Of a DNA stretch of 64,000 bases, positions 56,279-64,000 are shown in pieces (within the stretch, counting starts at the first letter, position 1; the number at the start of each line of letters is the position of its first letter). The notes below the pieces were generated by a model. That model was not told where the DNA came from and did not search any database. It saw only the letters and a program-made list of their open reading frames with translations. Source of the stretch: Muribaculaceae bacterium (GTDB lineage Bacteria > Bacteroidota > Bacteroidia > Bacteroidales > Muribaculaceae); assembly GCA_017436845.1 (NCBI GenBank), contig JAFSCJ010000018.1:58096-122095 (forward strand), written 5' to 3'. Both the position numbers and the translations under genes were made by a program.

Positions 56279-57472
56279 TTATTTTAAAATTGCATCAATA
56301 ATATCTTTTGCCACTTCAGTTTTAGCTTTCAATGGAAAATCTTGACGATTGCCATTTGCGAAGAAAATAGAAATTTTGTTAGTATCAGTACCAAAACCAG
56401 CGCCATTATCCTGCAAAGAATTAAGAACAATCGCGTCAAGATTTTTGCGTTTAAGCTTATCTTGAGCGTTGACTATTTCATTATTTGTTTCAAGTGCAAA
56501 ACCTATCAGCTTTTGGCTTTCTGTTTTGATTTGTCCAAGAGATGCCGCGATATCTGGATTTTTTACAAGTTTGATGACTGGAATTTCATCTTTTTCTCGT
56601 TTAATCTTTTTAGTTGCAGTATTTTCCGGAGCATAGTCGGCAACCGCTGCACACATTATTGCAATATCTGATAAAGGAAATTGTCTGATACATTGGTCAT
56701 GCATCTCGCGGGCTGATTCAATGCTGATTACTGAAATTGACGGATGCTTGGCTTTTATTGATACCGGACCGCTTACTAATGTTACTTTTGCTCCTCTGTT
56801 AGCCACTTCTTCGGCTAAGGCATATCCCATTTTGCCTGTGGAATAATTGCCAATAAATCTCACTGGGTCAATTTTCTCATAAGTGGGACCAGCAGTAATA
56901 AGAACGTGTTTGTCTTTTAAATCTTCTCCTTTCTTGAAAAAATCTTCAAGTTGAGCAACTATGCTTTCAGGCTCAGCCATGCGACCTTTGCCAACAAGAT
57001 GGCTTGCTAATTCTCCAGATGTTGGCTCAATAATGTGATTGCCATAAGAACGCAGCATATCAATGTTTCGTTGTGTCGTTGGATGAGCAAACATGTCCAA
57101 ATCCATAGCTGGCGCAACAAAAACATGAGCTTTCGCCGAAAGGTAAGTTGTAATGAGCATATTATCGGCAACGCCATTTGCCATTTTGGCAATAGTTGAA
57201 GCAGTAGCAGGAGCAATTATCATAGCATCAGCCCATAATCCAAGATCTACATGGCTATGCCATTCACCTGTGTTGGCTGTGAAAAATTCACTGATGACAG
57301 GTTTGCCACTTAATGCCGATAATGTAACAGGTGTAATAAACTCTTTACCAGATGGGGTTATTACAACTTGTACCTCAGCCCCGGCTTTAATTAATAACCG
57401 GAGAAGATATACCGACTTATATGCGGCAATACCTCCAGATATTCCAAGTATTATGTGTTTGCCTTTCAGCAT
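56279..57472 (-). CDS. coaBC: Bifunctional phosphopantothenoylcysteine decarboxylase / phosphopantothenate-cysteine ligase
   Basis: Two consecutive steps of coenzyme A synthesis in one 397-residue protein. The N-terminal flavin-binding CoaC half begins GISGGIAAYKSVYLLRLL and has the active-site His region EWHSHVDLGLWADAMIIAPA and PAMDLDMFAHP. The C-terminal CoaB half (from about 190) shows VLITAGPTYEKIDPVRFIGN, MCAAVADYAP, KIKRE, VKNPDI and IGFALETN. It overlaps the exonuclease gene by one base and abuts the DUF4835 gene. Confidence 0.95.
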   Translation of the reverse strand: MLKGKHIILGISGGIAAYKSVYLLRLLIKAGAEVQVVITPSGKEFITPVTLSALSGKPVISEFFTANTGEWHSHVDLGLWADAMIIAPATASTIAKMANGVADNMLITTYLSAKAHVFVAPAMDLDMFAHPTTQRNIDMLRSYGNHIIEPTSGELASHLVGKGRMAEPESIVAQLEDFFKKGEDLKDKHVLITAGPTYEKIDPVRFIGNYSTGKMGYALAEEVANRGAKVTLVSGPVSIKAKHPSISVISIESAREMHDQCIRQFPLSDIAIMCAAVADYAPENTATKKIKREKDEIPVIKLVKNPDIAASLGQIKTESQKLIGFALETNNEIVNAQDKLKRKNLDAIVLNSLQDNGAGFGTDTNKISIFFANGNRQDFPLKAKTEVAKDIIDAILK

Positions 57473-58233
57473 TATTTACCTCTTAATTTAATATTTGTGA
57501 AAACGTCTTTAGTGTTTTGAGGAAAATCGCCCTGTATAATCCAACTATAATAGCCGGGATCTTGTTTTAGAACATCAATAACTAATTTGCCTTTATATTT
57601 GCCAAAATTAATGACTTCTTGTTTGTTTTCATTGTAGATAACACGACCGGCAAGATCAACATTGCGATTTTGAGAAGAGAATTCCGATAATGCAACTATA
57701 TCATTAGGCAAGTCTTCATATCTGTCAAGTTGTGCCTTTAACACCTCGTATGTTGCACGAGTGTCTGCGCTTGCAGAGTGAGCATCAGTCAAATCTTTTC
57801 CACAATAAAATTTGTATGCTGCAACAAGGGTGCGTTGTTCTTTCTTGTGGAATATAGTTTGAACATCAATGAAATTTGGCTTAGTGAAATCATATTTTAC
57901 ACCTGCACGCTGAAACTCTTGATCAAGCATTGGGATGTCAAAACGATTGGAATTGAATCCTGCAATATCACAGCCGGTAAAACTTTGCGCAAGATCTTTT
58001 GCAATCATTTTGAATGTGCGACAATTAGCTACATCTGCATCAGTTATTCCATGGACAGCAGTAGCTTCAGCAGGAATGGGTATTTCCGGATTTATACGCA
58101 ATGTGCGTTCAATCTCCTCTCCATTTGGCATAATTTTAATCATTGAGATTTCTACAATTCGGTCCTGTGTAATATTAGTCCCTGTAGTCTCAAGATCAAA
58201 AAATATGATTGGCTTTTTAAGGTTTAGTTCCAT
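57472..58233 (-). CDS. DnaQ-like 3'-5' exonuclease
   Basis: A 253-residue DEDDh exonuclease. ExoI has Asp13 and Glu15 (FFDLETTGTN), ExoII the Asp in GFNSNRFDIPMLDQEF, and ExoIII the His and Asp in DAHSASADTRATYEVL. The ~80-residue C-terminal part (NFGKYKGKLVIDVLKQDPGYYSW) resembles the small extra domain found in Bacteroidota 'exonuclease domain' proteins. It lies 15 bases after dnaN, so it may serve as proofreading or repair exonuclease with the clamp; that link is inferred from context. Confidence 0.88.
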   Translation of the reverse strand: MELNLKKPIIFFDLETTGTNITQDRIVEISMIKIMPNGEEIERTLRINPEIPIPAEATAVHGITDADVANCRTFKMIAKDLAQSFTGCDIAGFNSNRFDIPMLDQEFQRAGVKYDFTKPNFIDVQTIFHKKEQRTLVAAYKFYCGKDLTDAHSASADTRATYEVLKAQLDRYEDLPNDIVALSEFSSQNRNVDLAGRVIYNENKQEVINFGKYKGKLVIDVLKQDPGYYSWIIQGDFPQNTKDVFTNIKLRGK

Positions 58234-58248
58234 CTCTTATATTTGGAA

Positions 58249-59379
58249 TTAAAACTCTGAAACAGTCATTGGCATCAACAACATTAGCAATTCGCTATCA
58301 GTGTCATTTTCTGATGGTAGGAATACGCCCGGACGGCTTGGATCAGATAGTTTTATTACAATATCGCTTGTTGATAATGTGCCAAATATTTCAATTAGAT
58401 ATGGAGCGCTAAAGCCAATAACCATTTCGCTACCTGTGAAATCACAAGGAACTGATTCCCACGCCGATGTCAAGTAGTTATTGTCTTGCGCTTTCATTAT
58501 TAGTTTGTCGGGAGTGAGTTTGAATTTCACAAGACCATGTCCCGGATCTACAAATACACCTACACGACGCACTGCATTCAAAAATGAATGGCGGTCAATT
58601 GTTAGTGTGTATGGATTATTTGCAGGAATTACACGGTTATAATCGGGGAATGTACCCTTAATGAAACGGCAGTTGAAAGTGAAAGAGGGACTTTCAAATG
58701 TTGCGCTTTTAGGCTCGATTGTAACTTTTACCTCTTGTTCTTTTGCAAACACGTTTTTGATAACTGTTGCCGGTTTGATAGGTATAATGCAAGAGCCTTC
58801 AACTCCGGGGGCCGACATTTCGTTGCGATATTTAACAAGTTTGCGAGTATCTGTCGCAACAAATGTGATTGCATCAGGTTTGATGTCCCAAAGTATACCC
58901 ATCATTTGTGGACGAAGGTCATCATTGCCAACCGCAAAAAGAGTATTGTCAATACCTTTAATCAGTTGTTCAGTCGGACAAGTGAATTCAAGTTTTTCTA
59001 TATCCTCATCATCATTGTTGTTAGAAGGATATTCATTACCATTGAGAGCAATGAGATTGTAGTTACCACTTGGATATGTGATTTCCACTGCAAGATTGTT
59101 ATCATCAATATTGAATGTAATACCTTGGTCGGGCATTTCTTTTAGAAGGTCAACAAGACGACGAGCATCAATACAGAAACTTCCACTACCTTCAGCTTCA
59201 GTTACAGGAACACGAGCAGTCAAACGGTTTTCAAGGTCTGATGCTGTAATTGTCAATGTATTATCATCAAGAACAAACAAGAAATTGTTTAAGATTGCTA
59301 ATGCATTCTTTGAATTGATGACTTTGCTCACTGATGAAACATAGTTGTAGAGCGTCTTACTGGGGACATTAAATTTCAT
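58249..59379 (-). CDS. dnaN: DNA polymerase III sliding clamp (beta subunit)
   Basis: A 376-residue ring-forming processivity clamp. Three similar domains of ~120 residues are visible. The N-terminal MKFNVPSKTLYNYVSSVSKV, the FCIDARRLVDLLKEMPD and LIALNGNEYP motifs of domain I, the DTRKLVKYR of domain II and the C-terminal LMLLMPMTV peptide (the dimer/hydrophobic pocket end) are present. It is the first gene of a seven-gene operon (dnaN, exonuclease, coaBC, DUF4835, recN, rlmB, purT) with gaps of 28 bases or less. Confidence 0.96.
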   Translation of the reverse strand: MKFNVPSKTLYNYVSSVSKVINSKNALAILNNFLFVLDDNTLTITASDLENRLTARVPVTEAEGSGSFCIDARRLVDLLKEMPDQGITFNIDDNNLAVEITYPSGNYNLIALNGNEYPSNNNDDEDIEKLEFTCPTEQLIKGIDNTLFAVGNDDLRPQMMGILWDIKPDAITFVATDTRKLVKYRNEMSAPGVEGSCIIPIKPATVIKNVFAKEQEVKVTIEPKSATFESPSFTFNCRFIKGTFPDYNRVIPANNPYTLTIDRHSFLNAVRRVGVFVDPGHGLVKFKLTPDKLIMKAQDNNYLTSAWESVPCDFTGSEMVIGFSAPYLIEIFGTLSTSDIVIKLSDPSRPGVFLPSENDTDSELLMLLMPMTVSEF

Positions 59380-59462
59380 ATTGGTATAGTTTAATTATTT
59401 ATAGCAAATTATTGATATTAAACAGACTAAGGACTTGCCTTAATATATAATTATTTAATTTA

Positions 59463-59470
59463 CAAATATA
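59463..59470 (-). promoter_or_regulatory. Promoter -7 element of the dnaN operon
   Basis: Minus strand TATATTTG, an exact TAnnTTTG match about 84 bases before the dnaN ATG. No clear -33 TTTG. Confidence 0.45.
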
Positions 59471-59530
59471 GCGATAATTTCTGAAATTCTCCTCATTTCA
59501 TAAATTAAAATAGGATTAAAATAAGAGGTA

Positions 59531-59560
59531 AAAAACAACCCATGATTTTGTCATGGGTTG
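59531..59560 (-). terminator. Terminator after the M13 peptidase gene
   Basis: Perfect 10-bp stem CAACCCATGA (59536-59545) / TCATGGGTTG (59551-59560) with a five-base loop; on the minus strand it is followed by a run of T (A5 at 59531-59535 on plus). Confidence 0.9.
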
Positions 59561-59583
59561 CCTTAGAATGTTTGTTTTCGTTA

Positions 59584-61605
59584 TTACCAGATGATAACGC
59601 GTTCTTCAACGGGACGATACATTGCATCACCTTCTTTTACGTCAAAAGCTTGGAAGAACTCTTCTATGTTACGTAATGTTGCATTTACACGCCAACGACC
59701 AAGTGAGTGAGGGTCGGTTTTTGTACGAGAAAGAATTTCTTCATTGCGGATATTACCAGCCCAAACATTTGCATAAGCTAAGAAGAAGCGCTGTTCGGGA
59801 GTGAAGCCATCTATTGCTTCGGCAGGATTGTTTTTTTGAGAGTTTCGATAAGCTGTTAAAGCAACGCGTAAGCCTCCTTGGTCAGCAATATTTTCTCCGA
59901 GAGTGAAACGACCATTCGCATGTGTATTAGTTGCTTCATCTACGATAACGCTGTCAAATTGAGCAACAAGAATGTCAGCAAGAGCATTGAATGCTGTTGC
60001 ATCTGATTCTGCCCACCAATTTTTAAGATTTCCGTCTTTGTCAAACTGTCGACCTTGATCATCAAATCCATGAGTCATTTCGTGTCCGATAACAACACCT
60101 ATTGCTCCATAGTTGAGAGCATCATCGGCATCGGGATCAAAGAATGGTGCTTGAAGAATACCGGCAGGGAAACATATTTCATTAGAAAGTGGGCTATAAT
60201 AAGCGTTTACTGTTTGAGGAGGCATGTACCAGCGAGTTTTATCAACAGGTTTGCCATAATCAGCGAGGCTGAAATCAACATTGTGTTTAATAGCGGCTTG
60301 TACGTTTTCCCAATAAGATTTAGATGGATCGATTGTTAAATCAGAATAATCGCGCCATTTGTCAGGGAAACCAATTTTTACTGTAAATGTTGATAGCTTT
60401 TCATGGGCTTGCGCTTTTGTTGAATCACTCATCCATGTTAAAGCATCAATGTGTTGACCAAGAGCAACTTTAAGATTATTGACAAGGTCAAGCATTTTAT
60501 CTTTAGATGATTGTGGAAAATATTTTTCAACGTAAAGTTGTCCTAGTGCTTCTCCGAGCAATCCATTGGGAACAGAAAGTGCGCGTTTCCAGCGAGGTTG
60601 AAGTTGTTGAACGCCTGAAATTACTTTACGTAATTCAAAGTTGGCATTGATAAAATCATCACTAAGATAGCTTGCTGCTGATGCTATATATCCGGCAGTA
60701 ATATAGTCGTGCAATGCTTCTTCGCTTTCTTTTCCGAGAATTTCATTTACTGCAGCAAGAGATTTTGGTTGACCAATAATTATAGTTTCAATGCTGTCAA
60801 TGCCTTGTTTTGCAAAGTAACGTTTTAAATCAACATTAGGATAGTCTTTTGCAATTTGAGTTAAAGACATTGGATTATAGCTTGCTGCAGGGTCTCGTAG
60901 CTCTTCGCGAGACATCGCAGCTTGAGCAAGAGCAGTTTCAATTCTCATTACATTGTCAACAACACGTTGTTGAGCATTTTCGTCATAACCAATAAGGCTT
61001 GTAATGGTTTTAAGGTATGTTTTGTAGGCTTCACGTATATTGTTGGTGTTTTCGCTGTCCTCAAGATAGTAATCACGATCACCAAGACCAAGACCGCCTT
61101 GTCCCCAATACATGGTATTCATGTCGGAATTCATCATATCGGCATCAACTCCGGTTCCGAAAAATGCATCAACACCCACCATTGTCGCCATGAGATCAAT
61201 AAGATCTTCTCGCTTTGTATTGTTGATGGTTTCGATATCTTTCATAATAGGGGTTGCTCCTTGTTCGTTGAGACGAACACTATCCATTCCCATAGCGTAG
61301 AGGTCTCCAATTTGTTGTGCTGCTGATCCTGCAACTACATTTTTTGTGTCGAGACCTGTAACAAGTGATTTTACTTGTTCACGAGTGTTTTCTCCGAGTT
61401 GGTCAAATGTCCCAAAACGAGAAAATTCAGGTTTTAGCGGATTAGCTTTCATCCAGCCACCGCATGCATACTCATAAAAATCTTCTTGTGGAGCTACTGA
61501 ATCGTTTAAATTGGCACGATCCACTCCTTTTGGTGATTTTGTTGTGCACATTGTTATCGTTGATGCGAAAGCGATAGACAAAACTGCATAAGAAATCTTT
61601 TTCAT
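59584..61605 (-). CDS. pepO: M13-family metallopeptidase lipoprotein (PepO-like)
   Basis: A 673-residue neprilysin-like zinc endopeptidase exported as a lipoprotein (leader MKKISYAVLSIAFASTITMC, Cys20). Domain order: M13 N-terminal part (about 35-420) and the C-terminal catalytic part. Zinc ligands are in HEMTHGFDDQGRQFD and the downstream Glu in LGENIADQGGL. The C-terminal VNATLRNIEEFFQAFDV is also typical. A SusR or other regulator is absent. It ends with a strong terminator and lies 22 bases after the ABC-F gene, so the two may be one transcript. Confidence 0.93.
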   Translation of the reverse strand: MKKISYAVLSIAFASTITMCTTKSPKGVDRANLNDSVAPQEDFYEYACGGWMKANPLKPEFSRFGTFDQLGENTREQVKSLVTGLDTKNVVAGSAAQQIGDLYAMGMDSVRLNEQGATPIMKDIETINNTKREDLIDLMATMVGVDAFFGTGVDADMMNSDMNTMYWGQGGLGLGDRDYYLEDSENTNNIREAYKTYLKTITSLIGYDENAQQRVVDNVMRIETALAQAAMSREELRDPAASYNPMSLTQIAKDYPNVDLKRYFAKQGIDSIETIIIGQPKSLAAVNEILGKESEEALHDYITAGYIASAASYLSDDFINANFELRKVISGVQQLQPRWKRALSVPNGLLGEALGQLYVEKYFPQSSKDKMLDLVNNLKVALGQHIDALTWMSDSTKAQAHEKLSTFTVKIGFPDKWRDYSDLTIDPSKSYWENVQAAIKHNVDFSLADYGKPVDKTRWYMPPQTVNAYYSPLSNEICFPAGILQAPFFDPDADDALNYGAIGVVIGHEMTHGFDDQGRQFDKDGNLKNWWAESDATAFNALADILVAQFDSVIVDEATNTHANGRFTLGENIADQGGLRVALTAYRNSQKNNPAEAIDGFTPEQRFFLAYANVWAGNIRNEEILSRTKTDPHSLGRWRVNATLRNIEEFFQAFDVKEGDAMYRPVEERVIIW

Positions 61606-61627
61606 TTTGTCAGTGTTATTAAATAGG

Positions 61628-63568
61628 TTAATTATTATTGTTTTTTAAATCTTCATATTCTATTGTTGCCAATTCCCACATGCTCATGGCATTTTCGAGC
61701 TGTTTGTTCATTGAGGCATGTTGTTCAAAAATATCGTTGTCCACTTCTCCTGCAGCAATCTTGCTCTCAATCTCGGCAATATTAGTTTCAATGCGAGAAA
61801 TTTCGGCTTCAGCTTCAGCTACTTTTTTCTCTGCCCGTTTGACAATCTTTTCACGCTCGCGTTGCTCAGCATAGCTTAGTTTTCGTTCTGAAACAACTTT
61901 TTCAGTATTTTCTACCGACTTATTCGTTGGCGATATTGATAGCTCAAGTTCTGCAAGTGAAGCTATTTTTTTCTTTTCAAGGAACTCATAAATTCCACCG
62001 AGACATTCTCGCACCTTGCCTCCACCAAATTCATATACTTTTTCGACAAGACCATCGAGAAATTCGCGGTCGTGAGAAACGACAATTACTGTGCCATTGA
62101 AATCTTTAATAGCTTGTTTCAGTATATCTTTGGTTCTCATGTCAAGGTGATTTGTCGGCTCATCGAGAATTAGTAAGTTTACCGGCTCAAGGAGCAATCT
62201 TATCATGGCAAGACGAGTTTTTTCGCCACCAGATAAAACTTTTACTTTTTTGTCAGAGGCTTCACCTCCAAACATGAATGCGCCAAGGATATCGCGTATT
62301 TTTGTGCGTATATCGCCAACTGCCACTCGGTCAATAGTGTCAAATACCGAGATACTTTCATCAAGCAACTGTGCTTGATTTTGTGCGAAATAGCCAATCT
62401 TCACATTGTGCCCGATTTTCAAATCTCCGGTAAAAGATATTTCGTTCATTATACATTTTACAAGAGTAGATTTTCCCTCGCCGTTTTTTCCTACAAATGC
62501 TACTTTTTCTCCTCGTTTTATGGTGAATGTAGCGTTGCCAAATACTTGGTGGTCGCCATATCGTTTCCCTACATTATCGGCTATGATTGGGTAATCGCCT
62601 GAGCGTGGGGCAGGGGGGAAACGTAGGTTTATATGGGATGTGTCAACCTCATCAACCTCAATACGCTCTATTTTTGATAATTGCTTGATGCGACTTTGTA
62701 CTTGCACCGATTTTGTCGCTTTATATCTGAATCGTTCAATGAAATCCTCGGTATCTTGAATTTGCTTCTGTTGATTTTGGTAAGCTCTCATTTGTTGTTC
62801 AAGGCGTTCCTGTCGCAATACAACATATTTAGAGTAATTTACCGAGTAATCATAAATTTTTCCGAGAGAAATTTCAATTGTGCGATTTGTTACATTGTCG
62901 ATAAATGCTCGGTCGTGAGACACGAGGACTACGGCATTGGCTTTGGTGATGAGGAAATTTTCCATCCATTGGATTGATTCAATGTCAAGGTGGTTGGTCG
63001 GCTCATCGAGTAACAACACATCGGGGCGAGTCAATAACAATTTAGCCAATTCAATGCGCATGCGCCATCCTCCGCTAAATTCCGATGTTGGACGATTAAA
63101 ATCTTTTCTATCAAAACCGAGACCTATGAGAGTTTTCTCCATCTCAGCCTCACAATTGTCGCTCTCTTCGATAGATAAACGTTCGGTCAAAATAGTCAAA
63201 CGTTCAATCAACTCATTATAATCCTCGCTGTCATAGTCTTGGCGAGATTGTAACTGATGGTTTATTTTATCTATCTGATTGTGAAGAGAATCGATGTGTG
63301 AAAAAGCTTTGCGCACCTCCTCGATGACTGTCGATGTGTCGTTCAAGACCATTTGTTGAGGGAGATATCCTATTGTAACATCAGATGGTATTGCGACGCT
63401 TCCCGATGAGGGCTTTTGTAGCCCGGCTATGATTTTGAGCATTGTCGATTTTCCGGCTCCATTTTTGCCGACAAGAGCAATTTTGTCCTTTTTATTTATG
63501 ACATAATTTATATTGACAAAAAGAGATTTTGCGCTAAATTCTACCGACAGATTTTGTATCGAAATCAT
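61628..63568 (-). CDS. ABC-F family ATPase
   Basis: A 646-residue protein with two ABC modules and no membrane segment, the class of ABC-F ribosome-binding factors (Uup/YheS/Ttk types). Walker A: GKNGAGKSTMLKIIAG (N) and GKNGEGKSTLVKC (C). Signatures: SEFSGGWRMRIELAKLLL and LSGGEKTRLAMIRLLLE; Walker B DVLLLDEPTNHLD occurs in both. The interdomain linker (about 240-330, RQERLEQQMRAYQNQQKQIQ) matches the PtIM region. The C-terminal Glu/Lys/Arg coiled coil (about 560-640) resembles the Uup-type tail. Subfamily and role (translation factor or antibiotic protection) cannot be fixed by motifs. Confidence 0.93.
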   Translation of the reverse strand: MISIQNLSVEFSAKSLFVNINYVINKKDKIALVGKNGAGKSTMLKIIAGLQKPSSGSVAIPSDVTIGYLPQQMVLNDTSTVIEEVRKAFSHIDSLHNQIDKINHQLQSRQDYDSEDYNELIERLTILTERLSIEESDNCEAEMEKTLIGLGFDRKDFNRPTSEFSGGWRMRIELAKLLLTRPDVLLLDEPTNHLDIESIQWMENFLITKANAVVLVSHDRAFIDNVTNRTIEISLGKIYDYSVNYSKYVVLRQERLEQQMRAYQNQQKQIQDTEDFIERFRYKATKSVQVQSRIKQLSKIERIEVDEVDTSHINLRFPPAPRSGDYPIIADNVGKRYGDHQVFGNATFTIKRGEKVAFVGKNGEGKSTLVKCIMNEISFTGDLKIGHNVKIGYFAQNQAQLLDESISVFDTIDRVAVGDIRTKIRDILGAFMFGGEASDKKVKVLSGGEKTRLAMIRLLLEPVNLLILDEPTNHLDMRTKDILKQAIKDFNGTVIVVSHDREFLDGLVEKVYEFGGGKVRECLGGIYEFLEKKKIASLAELELSISPTNKSVENTEKVVSERKLSYAEQREREKIVKRAEKKVAEAEAEISRIETNIAEIESKIAAGEVDNDIFEQHASMNKQLENAMSMWELATIEYEDLKNNNN

Positions 63569-63597
63569 TTTAATGCTATAACATTAACTTAAAAATA

Positions 63598-63630
63598 CAA
63601 AGTTAACGACTAAAACAGAGACAAAGCAAA
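63598..63630 (-). promoter_or_regulatory. Promoter of the ABC-F gene
   Basis: Minus strand: TTTG at 63630-63627, a 21-base spacer and TAACTTTG at 63605-63598, about 30 bases before the ATG. Confidence 0.75.
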
Positions 63631-63726
63631 GTTTAACATTTTTTGTTGTGATTTTATTATGAAGTTGACAAAAAGAGGACCGAGACTCACGCCCCAGCCC
63701 TCCCAATCTGTAAATGTGTAGTATTA

Positions 63727-64000
63727 TTATAGTATTATCTTTTTTGTCGCAATATTATTCTCGGTTGAGACTTGGATAATGTAACAGCCCGAGTGGTATT
63801 TATCGGTAAGGATTGTGATTGTATTTTCCTTAGAAGTTACATTATCTATCACCACCATTCCTGCCATATTGATTATTTTTACAGATATTAGTGATTGATT
63901 TGCAATAATATTTATATTGTTATTGCTAATTTCAATCGAGATATTATTCCCATCTTGAACAAGATTTTCCACTCCTGCATATTCAGAGGTATATATCACC
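63727..64000 (-). CDS. C-terminal end of a type IX-secreted protein, truncated by the window edge
   Basis: The frame is open to the window edge, so this is only the last ~90 codons of a longer gene. It encodes a short Ser/Asn-rich linker and a type A sorting domain (LISVKIINMAGMVVIDNVTS, then GCYIIQVSTENNIATKKIIL, with the Gly-x-Tyr-x-x-x-Val and basic end pattern). It parallels the sorting domain of the subtilase at the other window edge. The catalytic part of the protein cannot be seen, so no function is given. A TAA stop is at 63727-63729. Confidence 0.75.
   Translation of the reverse strand, partial: VIYTSEYAGVENLVQDGNNISIEISNNNINIIANQSLISVKIINMAGMVVIDNVTSKENTITILTDKYHSGCYIIQVSTENNIATKKIIL

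Noticed and set aside
1..64000. tRNA or rRNA genes, CRISPR arrays, transposases, integrases, replication origin
   Set aside because: No tRNA-like T-loops with cloverleaf context, no regular repeat-spacer series and no mobile-element proteins were recognised; dnaN is present but without dnaA.

Overview
The window is a 64 kb AT-rich chromosomal stretch from a member of the Bacteroidota, most likely order Bacteroidales. The evidence is: (i) promoters of the Bacteroidota type (a TTTG-like -33 element about 20 bp before a TAnnTTTG -7 element) in front of many genes; (ii) a full-length SprA type IX secretion translocon, and type IX C-terminal sorting domains on the proteins at both window edges; (iii) family-typical proteins such as DUF4835/PorD, DUF3332, an ECF sigma/DUF4974 pair and a fused FeoA-FeoB. 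Family or genus cannot be fixed from the sequence alone. No rRNA, tRNA, CRISPR array or insertion sequence was seen.

Layout. 1-5.3 kb (+): the 3' part of a secreted subtilase, cdsA, purM and an MltF-like lytic transglycosylase lipoprotein. 5.4-13.2 kb (+): a DUF3332 lipoprotein, a GH9 glucanase coupled to an M23 peptidase, an alpha-D-phosphohexomutase, an RluA-type pseudouridine synthase and fmt. 13.2-24.4 kb (-): an Na+/alanine symporter, a PnuC-type (probably thiamine) transporter, thiamine pyrophosphokinase, ruvA, the giant sprA and a small PH-domain gene broken by one in-frame TAG. 24.5-28.3 kb (-): ECF sigma factor, DUF4974 anti-sigma-like protein and a TonB-receptor-like outer-membrane barrel. 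28.3-34.7 kb (-): a short BamA/TamA-type barrel, ftsH, rsfS, a LolC/E-type permease and an aminotransferase. 34.9-37.2 kb (+): the FeoA-FeoB fusion, preceded by a near-perfect palindrome.

37.4-44.25 kb is the accessory part, visibly richer in G+C than its surroundings. It holds an AraC regulator convergent with a TolC / HlyD (EmrA-like) / EmrB-like efflux operon whose pump gene carries both an in-frame TGA and an A9 homopolymer frameshift. Next comes a decayed PEGA + formylglycine-generating-enzyme-fold gene, in one continuous frame broken by two stops. Its last ~40 codons look like the variable region of a diversity-generating retroelement (DGR) target: eight NNC codons, all explicable from AAC by changes at adenines only, followed by a GC-rich hairpin. 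No reverse transcriptase or template repeat is in the window.

44.2-64 kb: mutS2 (-), a DcaP-like porin (-), a DUF308 membrane protein (+), a Tyr/Trp-rich secreted protein and an OmpP1/FadL-type barrel (+). Then comes a tight minus-strand operon dnaN / 3'-5' exonuclease / coaBC / DUF4835 / recN / rlmB / purT, closed by a strong bidirectional terminator. The window ends with an ABC-F ATPase and an M13 metallopeptidase (-), and the tail of another type IX-secreted protein.

Functional links: sprA and the DUF4835 gene supply parts of the type IX system that would export the two edge proteins carrying sorting domains. PnuC plus thiamine pyrophosphokinase form a thiamine salvage pair. Sigma, anti-sigma-like and barrel genes form a cell-surface signalling/uptake unit. 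The efflux block and DGR-like gene look like acquired and decaying DNA. Coordinates and motifs were read by eye; family assignments rest on motif recognition, not on database searches.
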